A stretch of 64,000 bases of DNA from Streptomyces showdoensis (GTDB lineage: Bacteria; Actinomycetota; Actinomycetes; Streptomycetales; Streptomycetaceae), in NCBI RefSeq assembly GCF_039535475.1, contig NZ_BAAAXG010000002.1:186001-250000 (forward strand), given 5' to 3'. Of the stretch, positions 21,180-33,223 are shown piece after piece. How positions within the stretch are numbered: position 1 is the first letter of the stretch; the number at the start of each line of letters is the position of its first letter. Both the position numbers and the translations under genes were made by a program. The notes under the pieces were generated by a model. It made no database searches. It saw nothing but the letters and a program-made list of their open reading frames with translations, and was not told where the DNA came from.

Positions 21180-22570
21180 CCCGCCCGGCGGGCGCGCAGC
21201 CTGAGCGCCGTGTCACGCAGCCACAGCGCGCTGCGCTTGGGGGTGCGGAGCTGGGTCGAGCGGTCGACGCGGACGATCCCGAAGCGCCCCGCGTAGCCCT
21301 CCGCCCACTCGAAGTTGTCGAGCAGGGACCAGACGAAGTACCCCCGGACGTCGGCTCCGGAGGCACGGGCCCGGGAGACGGCCGCCAGGTGCGCGGCGAG
21401 GTAGGCGGTGCGCTCCGTGTCCTCGACGAAACCGTCCGCGTCCGGACGGTCCTCGTAGGCGGCGCCGCTCTCCGTGACGACCATCGGGGTGCCCGGATAG
21501 TCGCGCGCGACGCGCAGCAGGAGCGCGGTGAGGTCGTGGGGCATGACCTCCCAGCCGAGGCCGGTGACCGGGAGGCCGCCGTGCGGGACGCCCCGCGTGA
21601 CGGGGAGGCCGCGGGAGTCGGTCGGGGAGCCGTGCTCGTCCACGCCCGAGCTGCGCAGGGAGCGGTAGTAGTTCACGCCCAGGGTGTCGAAGGGCGCGGA
21701 GATGGTCTCCAGGTCGCCGTCGCGGACGGGGATCTCGACCCGGTGGGCCGCGAGGTCGTCGATCAGGTCCCGCGGGTAGCGGCCGCGCAGGATCGGGTCG
21801 AGGTAGAAGCGGAAGCCGAAGGCGTCGGCCCGGCGGGCCGCCTCCCGGTCGGCGGCGGAGTCCGTGGCGGGGCCGCTGGTGCCCAGCAGGTGGGTGACGG
21901 CGAGGTCGAGGGGGCGGCGGGCGGCGGAGCGCAGCCGCCGGACGGCGAGGCCGTGTCCGAGGTGCAGGTGGTGGACGGCCCGGACGCCGTCGGCGAGCGA
22001 GCGGCCGCCGGGCGCGTGGACGCCCTCGACATGGCCGAGGACCGCCGAGCAGAAGGGCTCGTTGAGCGTGGTCCAGTGGGTCACGCGGTCGCCGAGCCGG
22101 TCGTACACGAGCTCGGCGTAGTCGGCGAACCGGAAGGCGGTGTCCCGGGCCGGCCAGCCGCCGGCGTCCTGGAGCTCCTGCGGCAGGTCCCAGTGGTAGA
22201 GGGTGAGCCAGGGGGTGACCCCGCGGCCGAGGAGCTCGTCGACGAGCCGGTCGTAGAAGCCGAGCCCGGCCGGGTTGACCGGGCCCCGGCCGCCGGGCTG
22301 GACCCGGGGCCAGGAGACGGAGAAGCGGTAGCCGTCCAGTCCGAGCGAGGCGAGCAGCGCCACGTCCTCGGGCATCCGGTGGTAGTGGTCGCAGGCCACG
22401 TCGCCGGTGTCGCCGCCCGCGACCGCTCCCGGCACCCGGCAGAAGGTGTCCCAGATGGAGGGGGTCCGGCCGTCCTCGGAGGCGGCGCCCTCGATCTGGA
22501 AGGCGGAGGTGGCGGCGCCGAGCCGGAAGTCCGGCGGCAGCAGGTCGATCACGGACGCGTCGTCGGTCAT
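21167..22570 (-). CDS. GH1 beta-glucosidase (first copy)
   Basis: A 467-residue cytoplasmic family 1 glycosidase. The N-terminal FRLGAATSAFQIEGA, the acid/base motif TLNEPF near residue 169 and the nucleophile motif VVTESG near 366 are all present, plus the usual [12 protein letters not shown] near the C-terminus. TESG replaces the common TENG and keeps the nucleophile glutamate. It should hydrolyse beta-linked disaccharides or short glucans after import. It is the last gene of the minus-strand carbohydrate set. A second, diverged GH1 copy lies 6 kb upstream, suggesting different substrates or inducers. Confidence 0.93.
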   Translation of the reverse strand: MTDDASVIDLLPPDFRLGAATSAFQIEGAASEDGRTPSIWDTFCRVPGAVAGGDTGDVACDHYHRMPEDVALLASLGLDGYRFSVSWPRVQPGGRGPVNPAGLGFYDRLVDELLGRGVTPWLTLYHWDLPQELQDAGGWPARDTAFRFADYAELVYDRLGDRVTHWTTLNEPFCSAVLGHVEGVHAPGGRSLADGVRAVHHLHLGHGLAVRRLRSAARRPLDLAVTHLLGTSGPATDSAADREAARRADAFGFRFYLDPILRGRYPRDLIDDLAAHRVEIPVRDGDLETISAPFDTLGVNYYRSLRSSGVDEHGSPTDSRGLPVTRGVPHGGLPVTGLGWEVMPHDLTALLLRVARDYPGTPMVVTESGAAYEDRPDADGFVEDTERTAYLAAHLAAVSRARASGADVRGYFVWSLLDNFEWAEGYAGRFGIVRVDRSTQLRTPKRSALWLRDTALRLRARRAGGAG

Positions 22571-22654
22571 GGCGTGCGGGCTCCTCGGAAGGCGTGGGTA
22601 CGGCCCGGGCGCCGCCGGGCGTCCGGGCCGTACCCGGTCGGGGGAGGGAAGGGG

Positions 22655-23734
22655 TCAGGGCAGGCGGTGGTCGGCGTTCAGGACGGCACCGCGTTCGGGG
22701 TGGTTCTGGTCGTAGCCGCGCGTGTCGCACTGGAGCCCGCCCACCACGCAGTGGTCGACGAGCGCCTTCAGGGTGCGGTCCTCCCAGGCGTTGAAGAAGT
22801 CGTAGTGGAAGGAGTGGCCGGGGCCGCTGGAGAGCCTCACCCGCGCCATGTCGCCGGAGACGGGGAAGGCCATCTTGAACTCGATCATGGGCACGGCCAC
22901 GGGGTGCGAGGGCGGGCAGACGTCGTCGTTGGTGCCGGGCTTGACGACGGGGTACGCCATGTGGCTCCTGTGGTCGGGGGTGTCGAGGTACAGCCCGTTC
23001 CAGCAGCTCGGCGCCTGCATGCGGAGGTTGAGCTGGGTCCCGGCCGGACAGCGGGCCGGGAAGTCGACGTTCTTGTAGCTGTCCCCGCACTCCCAGCCCT
23101 CGACCCAGCCTTCATGGGCGCGGAACTCCTCGGCGGACTGGGTCGGGCTGCCGACGACGAACCGCAGCCCCCGGGGGAAGGGGCGGACGCTCCGGTAGTC
23201 GGTGACCCCCGCCTTGTAGTAGATGACCTGCGGGCCGACGGGGAGGACCTTGCGGTCGCCGTCGAACAGCGAGGGCATCCAGTACGCGGAGGCGTCGGCC
23301 GGCGCGTTGCAGGTGGTCGGGCGGTCGACGAGCGTCGCGGTGACGGAGTGGGCGTTCGTCGTGGTGTTGCCCAGGAAGGTGTGGTCGTGCGAGGCGCCGG
23401 GCTGCCCGGGGTAGACGATCGGGTCGTCCGGGGCGGTGTGGCCGGCGGCGCAGTTGGCCTGGAACTCGTGGAAGTAGGCCGGCGGCGGCACGGCCTGGGA
23501 CGGGGTGACCCCGGTGACGGGCGGGTCCGCGGGGATGTAGCCGTCGCCGTCGGGGTCGTCCCCGGAGGGCAGGGCGGAGGCCGCCATGACGTGCCCCAGG
23601 TGCGGGGCGGCGGCCGCCGGGACGCCGCCGGCCACGGGACCGGGGGCGGCGGTGACGGCGTCGACGGCGAGGGTGGACACGCCGAGGGCGGTGGCGAGCA
23701 GTAAGGCGGACAGGGTCCGGCCGCGGATTCTCAT
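22655..23734 (-). CDS. Secreted DUF1996 protein
   Basis: A 359-residue exported protein with a clear Sec signal (TLSALLLATALGVSTLAVDA). The body has DUF1996 features: FHEFQANC, SHDHTFLGN, AYWMPSLF, PFPRGLRFVVG and the cysteine-rich DHCVVGGLQCDTRGY. The domain is common in fungi and actinobacteria next to carbohydrate-active enzymes; its activity is unknown. GAGGAG precedes the ATG by 6 nt. It sits between the GH-A hydrolase and the GH1 gene in the same orientation, so co-expression and an extracellular role with cell-wall polysaccharide are likely by context. Confidence 0.88.
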   Translation of the reverse strand: MRIRGRTLSALLLATALGVSTLAVDAVTAAPGPVAGGVPAAAAPHLGHVMAASALPSGDDPDGDGYIPADPPVTGVTPSQAVPPPAYFHEFQANCAAGHTAPDDPIVYPGQPGASHDHTFLGNTTTNAHSVTATLVDRPTTCNAPADASAYWMPSLFDGDRKVLPVGPQVIYYKAGVTDYRSVRPFPRGLRFVVGSPTQSAEEFRAHEGWVEGWECGDSYKNVDFPARCPAGTQLNLRMQAPSCWNGLYLDTPDHRSHMAYPVVKPGTNDDVCPPSHPVAVPMIEFKMAFPVSGDMARVRLSSGPGHSFHYDFFNAWEDRTLKALVDHCVVGGLQCDTRGYDQNHPERGAVLNADHRLP

Positions 23735-23754
23735 CGGCTTCTCCTCAGGTCGGG

Positions 23755-25941
23755 TCAGGCGTAGATGCCGAGCTCGTACAGCGAGTAGCCCCAGCCGGTG
23801 CCGCGGGCGGTGAGCTGGAGCCGTACGTACCGGGCGGTCGCGGCGGCGTCGATCGTGTCGACGTCGCCGTTCCCGTCGGACGTGGTGTGGACGGTGCGCC
23901 AGTTCGCGCCGTCGTCGGACACCTGGACCTCGTAGGCGCGGGCGTAGGCCGGGTCCCAGACCAGCTGGAGCCGCCGGAAGGAGCGCACGGAGCCGAGGTC
24001 GACCCGGATCCACTGCGGGTCGCTCCAGTCGCTGGCCCAGCGGGTGCCGGCGTTCCCGTCGGTGGCCCGCTCGGGCGGGCAGGGGCAGTCGCCGTACGAG
24101 GCCTGCGAGGAGGAGGCGGTGGTGGGCCGGCCCAGGGCGAGGTTCGTGCCGGTGACGGGCGGGGCGACGACCCGGACCGACCGGGCCTCGATGCCGGCGT
24201 TGCCGTGCCCGTCCTCGGCCTGGACGTACACCTTCCACACGCCCAGCTTCTCCGGCGCGGTCACGGCGAACGAGCCGTCCGGGAGGGCGCGCCGGGCGGC
24301 CTCGACGAGCCGCTTGTCGCCGTTGGCGTAGTTCCCGCTGAGGAAGATCCGGGTGGAGACCGGATCGCCGTCCGGGTCGCGGACGTCGGCGCGGACCGTG
24401 AACTCGCCGCCCGCCGGGGCGGAGCCGGAGGGCGTGACGCTCATGCCGGAGATCACCGGAGGGGTGTTGTCGCCGGACGTGGAGCCGGTGTACGCCTTCT
24501 TCACCGCGTAGTACGAGAGCCGCTTGAGCCCGTCGGGCACGAGGTTGAACCAGACGCCGCCGAAGTCGTGCTCCGTCCCGTAGTGGAAGACCGTGGCGCC
24601 CAGGGCGACGCCCCGGTGCCCGGTGACGCAGTTCCAGGCGCGGGTGTACCCCTCCGCCTTCTGGACGTCCGTGGGCTCCTCGGCGACGCCGTTGGCGTCC
24701 TTCGGGGTCTCCCATTCACCGGCGGGGCCGGTCTCGGTGATGAGGTACGGCTTGGTGTAGCCGCCGTCGGTCCAGTCCTGCCGCACGCGGCAGACGTCGC
24801 CGTAGGCGTTCATCGAGTACAGGTCCAGGTCGGGCGCGTTGCGCCGGTAGTACGGCCAGGCCCCCGTCCAGGCGTCCGTGGAGGTCACGGGGTGGTCGGG
24901 ATCGATCGCGTGGATCCGCCGGGCGACCTCGTTGACGAACGAGGTGTACGCGTCGCGCTGGGCCTCCAGCTCGGCGCCGCCGAAACAGTTCTGGAGGCCG
25001 AGGACGGACTCGTTGCCCACGTTCCACATCAGCGTCGCGGGGTGGGACCGGTAGGTCTCGACCCAGCGGGCGAACTCCGCGAGCATGGCGCTCTTGTACG
25101 CGGTGTCGGTCACGTAGTTCACGCAGCCGCCGGAGCCCGGGCCGCCGCCCGGCTGGAGCCAGAAGCCGTTGATCACGCGGATGCCGTGGGCGGCCGCCGT
25201 GTCCAGCAGGGGCTTGGTGGTGCCGTCGGTGCCCCAGGTGCGGATGGTGTTGACGCCCATGGCCTTCACGTCGGGCATGTGGCGGGCCGCGTCGGCGACG
25301 GACGGGCCCCAGGTGACGCCCTTGACGGTGTACGGCTGGCCGCCGGCCGTGAGCTGCCAGTCGCCCTGGCCGCCGGTGACGCGGACGGCGCCGCCGGGTG
25401 CGGGCGGCCCGCCGACAGGGGTGCCGTAGACCTGGAACTCCCAGAGGGAGTAGCCGTATCCGGTGCCCCGGGTGTGCCCGTTCATCCGGACGTAGCGGCC
25501 GGTTCCGGAGAGCGCGAGGTCGTCGGTGCCGCCGTCGCCGGCGGTCACGGAGCCCGCCGTGCGCCAGTCCGCGCCGTCGTCGGAGACCTGGATGTCGTAC
25601 GCCTTGCCGTAGGCGGCCTCCCAGGTCAGGACGGCCCTGCTGAGGTCGGCACGGACGCCGAGGTCGACCTGGATCCACTGGGCGTCGCTCCACTGGCTGG
25701 CCCAGCGGGTGCCGGTGAGGTCGCCGTCCACGGCGGCGCCCGCGGCGAAGGGGCCCTCCGCGGAGGAGGCGGTGACGCTCTTTCCCTGGGAGAGGAGGGC
25801 GGGGGCCGCGGCGGCGGGGGCGGCGGTGAGCGCGGTGAGGGAGGCGGCGAGCAGGGTGCCGAGGGCACCGAGGGAGAGGAGGGAGGCGGTCGTGCGGGAG
25901 TGCCGGTGACGACGTGGTGCCGTCGGAGGGTGCGCGGACAT
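23755..25941 (-). CDS. Secreted clan GH-A hydrolase with two F5/8-type (CBM32-like) domains
   Basis: A 728-residue secreted enzyme. Order: signal peptide (1-46, ending in an ala-rich region), an F5/8 C galactose-binding-like domain (about 50-176, starting LLSQGKSVTASSAEG), a TIM barrel of clan GH-A (about 185-500), an Ig-like domain (about 505-600), and a second F5/8 domain (600-728). The putative acid/base is in WNVGNE near 309 and the nucleophile in ITETG near 401, the spacing expected for GH2/GH5-type barrels. I cannot assign the family or the substrate more finely. GGAG precedes the ATG. The N-terminal carbohydrate-binding domain is nearly the same as that of the neighbouring beta-helix protein. 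Confidence 0.88.
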   Translation of the reverse strand: MSAHPPTAPRRHRHSRTTASLLSLGALGTLLAASLTALTAAPAAAAPALLSQGKSVTASSAEGPFAAGAAVDGDLTGTRWASQWSDAQWIQVDLGVRADLSRAVLTWEAAYGKAYDIQVSDDGADWRTAGSVTAGDGGTDDLALSGTGRYVRMNGHTRGTGYGYSLWEFQVYGTPVGGPPAPGGAVRVTGGQGDWQLTAGGQPYTVKGVTWGPSVADAARHMPDVKAMGVNTIRTWGTDGTTKPLLDTAAAHGIRVINGFWLQPGGGPGSGGCVNYVTDTAYKSAMLAEFARWVETYRSHPATLMWNVGNESVLGLQNCFGGAELEAQRDAYTSFVNEVARRIHAIDPDHPVTSTDAWTGAWPYYRRNAPDLDLYSMNAYGDVCRVRQDWTDGGYTKPYLITETGPAGEWETPKDANGVAEEPTDVQKAEGYTRAWNCVTGHRGVALGATVFHYGTEHDFGGVWFNLVPDGLKRLSYYAVKKAYTGSTSGDNTPPVISGMSVTPSGSAPAGGEFTVRADVRDPDGDPVSTRIFLSGNYANGDKRLVEAARRALPDGSFAVTAPEKLGVWKVYVQAEDGHGNAGIEARSVRVVAPPVTGTNLALGRPTTASSSQASYGDCPCPPERATDGNAGTRWASDWSDPQWIRVDLGSVRSFRRLQLVWDPAYARAYEVQVSDDGANWRTVHTTSDGNGDVDTIDAAATARYVRLQLTARGTGWGYSLYELGIYA

Positions 25942-26017
25942 GGCGTCTCCTGGACGGACGAGGGGGTGGGGGAGGTGCCGGGCCGCGCCGCCGGGCGGGG
26001 GCGCGGCCCGGCGGCCG

Positions 26018-28204
<2,187 letters not shown>

Positions 28205-28235
28205 GGGGGCTCCTGGGATACGTGGGGGAAACGGG

Positions 28236-28282
28236 GGAGAGCGCTCCCCGAAACCTTGCCCGGCACGGGAGTTGACGGTCAA
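28236..28282 (-). promoter_or_regulatory. Promoter with CebR-like operator
   Basis: Reading the minus strand: TTGACC at 28282-28277, an 18-bp spacer, then CAAGGT at 28258-28253. Directly downstream, 28236-28249, is GGAGAGCGCTCCCC, which matches 11 of 14 positions of the CebR consensus TGGGAGCGCTCCCA, including the whole GAGCGCTCCC half. The site would cover the transcription start, as expected for a LacI-family repressor. Confidence 0.65.
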
Positions 28283-28459
28283 GACACACGACAAGGCTTT
28301 TCTTTTGGCTTTCATTAAGTGTCGATCTGCTTCGGTCCCGTGGTGCTCGGGGGCCTCCGGCGCTCCGCCTCCGTGCCCCCGGACGCGACGGACCCGCTGC
28401 CGTCGACGCAGGTGGCAGCGGGTCTCGTCCGGGGAGGTGCCGGGGGCGTGCGGGTGCGA

Positions 28460-29830
28460 TCAGTCGCGGTCCGCCCGGTGGGCGCGGATGATCTCCGCGT
28501 ACCGCCGGCCGCTCGACTTGACCGTCCGGCGCTGGGTCGCGTAGTCCACGTGCACCAGGCCGAAGCGCTTGTCGTAGCCGTACGCCCACTCGAAGTTGTC
28601 CAGCAGCGACCAGGCGTAGTAGCCGGCCAGCGGGGCGCCCTTGCGCACGGCGCGGGCGCAGGCCGCGAGGTGCTGCTCCAGGTAGCGGACGCGGTCCGGG
28701 TCGTGCACCGCGCCGTCGGGGCCGACGGCGTCCGGGAAGGCGCAGCCGTTCTCGGTGACGTACAGCTTGCGCACCCCGTACTCCTCGGTGAGGCGGAGCA
28801 GCAGGGCCTCCAGGCCGCCGGCGTCGATCTGCCAGTCCATTCCGGTGCGCGGCACGTCGGGGAGCCGGACCGCGCGGGCGTGCGGGACGGGTCCCGCCGG
28901 GTCGTCGGCGACGGTCTCCGGGAAGTAGTAGTTGAGGCCGTGCCAGTCGAGCGGGGCCGAGATCAGCTCCAGGTCGCCGGGCCGCTCGGGGAGTTCGACG
29001 CCGTACAGCTCGCGCATGTCCGTGGGGAAGCCGCGGCCGTAGACCGGGTCGAGCCACCAGCGGTTGGTGTGCCCGTCGGCGCGGCGGGCCGCGGCGACGT
29101 CCTCGGGGCGGCTGGAGGCGGGGGCGATGGTGGAGTGGTTGGTGACGAGCCCGATCTCGGCGCCCGGGACCGCGGCGCGCACGGCGGCGGTGGCGAGCCC
29201 GTGGCCCAGCAGCAGGTGGTAGGAGGCGCGGACGGCGGCGGTGAGGTCGGTCAGGCCCGGGGCCATCCGGCCCTCCAGGTGTCCGATCCAGGCCGAGCAG
29301 AGCGGCTCGTTGAGGGTGGCCCACCGGGTGACGCGGTCGCCGAGGCGGGTGGCGACGGCGGAGGCGTACGCGGCGAAGTGCTCGGCCGTGGCGCGCTCCG
29401 TCCAGCCGCCGCGGTCCTGGAGGACCTGTGGCAGGTCCCAGTGGTAGAGGGTGACGTTGGGGGTGATGCCGGCGGCGAGGAGGGCGTCGACGAGCCGGTC
29501 GTAGAAGTCGAGCCCGGCCCGGTTGACGGGGCCGTCACCACCGGGCACGACCCGGGGCCAGGCGACGGACATCCGGTAGGCGTCGGTGCCGAGCTCCTTC
29601 ATGAGCGCGACGTCCTCGGGCCAGCGGTGGTAGTGGTCGCAGGCCGTGTCGCCGTGGTCGGCGTTGTCGATCGTGCCGGGGGTGTGGCTGAAGGTGTCCC
29701 AAATGGAGGGGGTCCGGCCGTCCTCGGCGACGGCGCCCTCGATCTGGTAGGCGGAGGTGGCCGTGCCCCAGGCGAAGTCGGCCGGGAAGGCCGCGAGGTC
29801 GAGCGTGCGGGGGTCGGTGGATTCGGACAC
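28460..29830 (-). CDS. GH1 beta-glucosidase (second copy)
   Basis: A 456-residue family 1 glycosidase. Seen: [15 protein letters not shown], acid/base TLNEPLC, nucleophile YVTENG, and [15 protein letters not shown] 29830 is chosen because AAAAGG lies 6-9 nt upstream and the family's N-terminus starts about 15 residues later. It is 71 bp downstream of the inner-membrane permease gene, so it belongs to the ABC importer operon and probably cleaves the imported beta-glucoside in the cytoplasm. It differs from the other GH1 copy at many substrate-side positions. Confidence 0.93.
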   Translation of the reverse strand: MSESTDPRTLDLAAFPADFAWGTATSAYQIEGAVAEDGRTPSIWDTFSHTPGTIDNADHGDTACDHYHRWPEDVALMKELGTDAYRMSVAWPRVVPGGDGPVNRAGLDFYDRLVDALLAAGITPNVTLYHWDLPQVLQDRGGWTERATAEHFAAYASAVATRLGDRVTRWATLNEPLCSAWIGHLEGRMAPGLTDLTAAVRASYHLLLGHGLATAAVRAAVPGAEIGLVTNHSTIAPASSRPEDVAAARRADGHTNRWWLDPVYGRGFPTDMRELYGVELPERPGDLELISAPLDWHGLNYYFPETVADDPAGPVPHARAVRLPDVPRTGMDWQIDAGGLEALLLRLTEEYGVRKLYVTENGCAFPDAVGPDGAVHDPDRVRYLEQHLAACARAVRKGAPLAGYYAWSLLDNFEWAYGYDKRFGLVHVDYATQRRTVKSSGRRYAEIIRAHRADRD

Positions 29831-29901
29831 GGAGAGCCTTTTCGTGACGGGCCGGCGGGCGGCGGAGGGGGCGACTCGGGCGGCGGGCGCGGTGGGGCGG
29901 G

Positions 29902-30774
29902 TCACTTGACCGCGCCCGCCGTGAGCCCGGCGACGAGGTAGCGCTGCAGGAGGAGGAAGCCGGCCACGACGGGCACGCTCACCACGAGGGAGGCGGCCAT
30001 GACCTGGTTCCAGTAGACGTCGTTCTGGGTGGCGTAGCCCTGGAGGCCGACGGCGAGGGTACGGGTGGTGTCGTTCGTCATGACGGAGGCGAAGAGGACC
30101 TCGCCCCAGGCGGTCATGAAGGCGTAGACGGCGACCGCGACGATGCCGGGCAGGGCGGCCGGGACGATCACCCGGAACAGGGCGCCGACCGGGCCGCAGC
30201 CGTCCACCTTGGCGGCCTCGTCGAGCTCGCGGGGGATCGAGTCGAAGTAGCCGGTGAGCATCCAGATGGCGAAGGGCAGCGAGAAGGTCAGATAGGTGAG
30301 GATCAGCCCCTCGCGCGAGCCGAAGAGCGCGATGCCGGTGGCGTTGCCGATGTTGACGTAGATGAGGAAGAGCGGCAGCAGGAAGAGGATGCCGGGAAAC
30401 ATCTGGGTCGAGAGCACGGTGACCGCGAAGACCCGCCTGCCGCGGAAGTCGTAGCGGCTGATCGCGTACGCGGCGAAGACCGCCACGGCCACGGAGCACA
30501 CGGTGGCCGCGCTCGCCACGGCCAGCGAGTTGAGGAAGTAGTCGGCGAGCGGGACGGTGTCCCAGATGTCGACGTACGGGCGGAGCGTGAGCCCGGAGGG
30601 GATCCAGTGGAACTCGCCCGAGACGTCCGCGAGGGGCTTCAGGGAGCTGGAGACCATCACGTACACCGGCAGCAGCACGAAGCCGGTCAGCAGGGTGAGG
30701 AAGATCCGCCGGGTCCAGAGGAAGGAGCGCGGGGCGGCCATGGGGGAGCGGCGGTGGGCGCGGGACTCAGCCAT
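29902..30774 (-). CDS. ABC sugar transporter permease, MalG type
   Basis: A 290-residue inner-membrane permease with six hydrophobic segments and the EAA loop [13 protein letters not shown] that contacts the ATPase. It starts within the end of the MalF-type gene (8-bp overlap), typical of translational coupling. No ATPase gene is present in the locus; actinobacterial sugar importers of this class often share the MsiK ATPase encoded elsewhere (known for the family, inferred here). Confidence 0.92.
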   Translation of the reverse strand: MAESRAHRRSPMAAPRSFLWTRRIFLTLLTGFVLLPVYVMVSSSLKPLADVSGEFHWIPSGLTLRPYVDIWDTVPLADYFLNSLAVASAATVCSVAVAVFAAYAISRYDFRGRRVFAVTVLSTQMFPGILFLLPLFLIYVNIGNATGIALFGSREGLILTYLTFSLPFAIWMLTGYFDSIPRELDEAAKVDGCGPVGALFRVIVPAALPGIVAVAVYAFMTAWGEVLFASVMTNDTTRTLAVGLQGYATQNDVYWNQVMAASLVVSVPVVAGFLLLQRYLVAGLTAGAVK

Positions 30775-31759
30775 CGGAGGCCTTCCTTCCCCTGGTGGTG
30801 AGCAGCAGGTACCCGCCGGTGACGAGGAGGAGGAAGAGCAGCAGCAGGACGGACATCGCCGATCCGGTGCCGAAGTTCCACGTCTGGAAGGACGACTGGT
30901 AGATGTGCAGGGAGATCAGGTCGGCCGCTTCCGGCGCCGCCTTGCCGAAGAGCACGAACGGCGTGTTGAAGTCGTTGAAGGTCCACAGGAAGAGGACCAG
31001 GACGAGGACCTGGTTGACCTGCCGCAGGGACGGCAGGGTGATGTGGCGGATCTGCTTCCAGACCCCGGCGCCGTCGAGGGCGGCCGCCTCGTACATGTCC
31101 CGGGGGACGTTCTGCAGGCCGGCCATGACGGTGAGGAAGGCGAACGGCCAGCCCTTCCAGACGGAGACGGTGAGCAGGGCCCAGAAGCTGTTGTCGCCGA
31201 TGAGCCAGAAGAGCGGGGTGTCGCCCAGGCCCAGCTGGTCGTGGAGCACGTGGTTGATCAGCCCGTTGTCCCGCTGGAACATGAACGCCCAGGTGATGAC
31301 CGCCGCGTAGACCGGCAGGGCGTACGGGACGAGGAAGAGGGTCCGCAGGATGCCCCGGCCCCGGAAGTTCTCCTGGAGGAACACGGCGGCGGCCGTGCCG
31401 AGGAGCCAGCACAGGGCGACCGACGCCAGGGTGAACAGGCAGGTGGTGACGAAGGACGTCAGGAGCGCCCGGCCGACCGGCGCGTCGAAGTCGACCGAGA
31501 CGGTGTAGTTGTCGAGGCCGGCCCAGGGCGCGGCCGACCAGTCCCGGATGAAGAACTGGGTGAGCTCCTTGAAGCTCATCCCGATGCCCATGAGCATCGG
31601 TACGAGGTGGACGAGGAGTTCGAGGACGAGTGCGGGGAAGAGCAGCAGGTACGGGAGGGCGATGCGGCGGCGCCCGGAGCGGCGGGGCGCGGGCGCCCCG
31701 CCGGGGACGGCCTCGCGCACCGCGCGCTCGCTTCGCCGCGGGACGGCGGTCTGGGTCAT
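30767..31759 (-). CDS. ABC sugar transporter permease, MalF type
   Basis: A 330-residue permease with a basic cytoplasmic N-terminus, about six membrane spans and the EAA motif DMYEAAALDGAG. It lies 11 bp after the binding-protein gene and overlaps the MalG-type gene. It should form the heterodimeric channel for the oligosaccharide delivered by the lipoprotein. Confidence 0.92.
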   Translation of the reverse strand: MTQTAVPRRSERAVREAVPGGAPAPRRSGRRRIALPYLLLFPALVLELLVHLVPMLMGIGMSFKELTQFFIRDWSAAPWAGLDNYTVSVDFDAPVGRALLTSFVTTCLFTLASVALCWLLGTAAAVFLQENFRGRGILRTLFLVPYALPVYAAVITWAFMFQRDNGLINHVLHDQLGLGDTPLFWLIGDNSFWALLTVSVWKGWPFAFLTVMAGLQNVPRDMYEAAALDGAGVWKQIRHITLPSLRQVNQVLVLVLFLWTFNDFNTPFVLFGKAAPEAADLISLHIYQSSFQTWNFGTGSAMSVLLLLFLLLVTGGYLLLTTRGRKASDG

Positions 31760-31770
31760 GGAGGCGCTGC

Positions 31771-33090
31771 CTACTTCTTCGGCATCTGCTGCTGGGCCTT
31801 GTCCAGCTTGGCCCGCACGGACTCGGCGGTGACCGGGCGTCCGGCGGCGGCGTCGGCGAAGAGCTCCTTCACCGCGGTGCCGACGACGGTCTCGAACTGG
31901 GACTCCTCCGGGACCTGCGGCAGGGCGGAGGCGCTGGTGGCGAGGGTGTCGCGGATGACGGCGAGCGAGTCCGTGGCGAAGGCGGGGTCGGCCTGCGCGG
32001 TCTTGACGGGCGGGACGGAGCCGTACGTCTTGTTGAGGAGGATCTGCTCCTCGTCGCCGGTCATGAACTTCACGAACTTCAGGGCTCCGTCGAGGTTCCT
32101 GGTGTTCTTGAAGACGGAGATGTTGATGCCGGCGACCATGGAGTTGGTCTGCGCGCCCTGACCGGGCGTGCCGGAGGCGACGGGGGCGGGGACGACGCCC
32201 CACTCCTCGGGCTTCATGCCCTGCGCGGCGAAGGTCTGGGAGGGCGTCTGCCACAGGACCATGCCGGTGCGGTTCTTCGCGAAGTCGGAGAGGGACTGGT
32301 TCTGCGCGTACTCGGCGTTGCCGGGCGCGACGATCTTCGAGGCGGCCATGAGGTCGACGTACTGCTTGACCGCGGCGACGGCGCCCTCGGAGGTGAAGTC
32401 GGGCTTGCCGTCGGGGGTGAAGAAGTCGGCGCCGTGCTGCTTGCCGAGGACGAAGACCTGGTGGATGTTGTTGGAGAGGTTGGAGCCCTCGACCCCGATG
32501 CCCCACTTGCCGTCCCTGCTCAGCTTCCTGCCCGCGGCGTCGACCTCGGCCCAGGTGGTCGGCGGCTTCGCTATGCCCGCCTCGGCGAACATCTTCTTGT
32601 TGTAGTAGAGCGCGTACGCCATGGAGTACAGCGGCACGGCGGCCGGGTCCTTGCCGGGGGCGCCGGTGGAGCCGAGCGCCGAGCCGACGAAGCGGTCCTT
32701 GCCGCCGATCGCGCCGAAGTTCTTCTCGTCCCAGGGCAGCAGGGCGCCGGTCGACTGGAGCGAGGCGCTCCAGGTGTTGCCGATGTTGAGGACGTCGGGG
32801 CCCTGGCCGGAGGTGGTGGCGGTGAGGATGCGGTTGAGCAGGTCGGACCAGGGGATGACCTCCAGCTTGACCTTGATGCCGGTCTGCTTCTCGAACTTCT
32901 CGAGTTCGGGCTGGAGGACCTTCTTGTCCGCCTCCAGGCTGGGTCCCTGGTTGGTGGCCCAGTAAGTGAGCGTCTTCGGCTGGGAGTCGGACCCGCCCGA
33001 ACCGCCTGCGGTTCCGCCGCCGCAGGCGGTGGCGGCGAAGACGACGGAGAGGGTGACGGCACCGGTGACGGCGGCTCTGCGTGTGCGCAT
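31771..33090 (-). CDS. ABC sugar-binding lipoprotein
   Basis: A 439-residue extracellular solute-binding protein (family 1). The signal peptide ends in FAATACGGG, with the lipid-accepting cysteine near residue 23. The start of the mature part, LTYWATNQGP, and the inner DVLNIGNTWSASL are typical of this family. First gene of the importer operon. Its promoter carries a palindrome likely bound by the divergent ROK repressor. The ligand cannot be read, but the GH1 and glucan-hydrolase neighbours suggest a beta-gluco-oligosaccharide. Confidence 0.92.
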   Translation of the reverse strand: MRTRRAAVTGAVTLSVVFAATACGGGTAGGSGGSDSQPKTLTYWATNQGPSLEADKKVLQPELEKFEKQTGIKVKLEVIPWSDLLNRILTATTSGQGPDVLNIGNTWSASLQSTGALLPWDEKNFGAIGGKDRFVGSALGSTGAPGKDPAAVPLYSMAYALYYNKKMFAEAGIAKPPTTWAEVDAAGRKLSRDGKWGIGVEGSNLSNNIHQVFVLGKQHGADFFTPDGKPDFTSEGAVAAVKQYVDLMAASKIVAPGNAEYAQNQSLSDFAKNRTGMVLWQTPSQTFAAQGMKPEEWGVVPAPVASGTPGQGAQTNSMVAGINISVFKNTRNLDGALKFVKFMTGDEEQILLNKTYGSVPPVKTAQADPAFATDSLAVIRDTLATSASALPQVPEESQFETVVGTAVKELFADAAAGRPVTAESVRAKLDKAQQQMPKK

Positions 33091-33175
33091 GGCTCCAGGG
33101 CCCTTTCGGGGACGACGGGAGGACCGAAACGGTGAGCGGGCCCGGCCGCCTCCGTGTCGGGGCTTAATTTAGGAT

Positions 33176-33207
33176 GTGAGTTAAACCTCACGAGAAGGTC
33201 GCGTCAA
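33176..33207 (-). promoter_or_regulatory. Importer promoter with overlapping inverted repeat
   Basis: On the minus strand TTGACG (33207-33202) and TTAACT (33184-33179) are 17 bp apart. The inverted repeat GTGAG-TTAAAC-CTCAC (33176-33191) covers the -10 element, a position suited to repression. It lies between the importer operon and the divergent ROK gene, so it may regulate both. Confidence 0.6.
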
Positions 33208-33223
33208 GGGTTGGAATCCGGGT

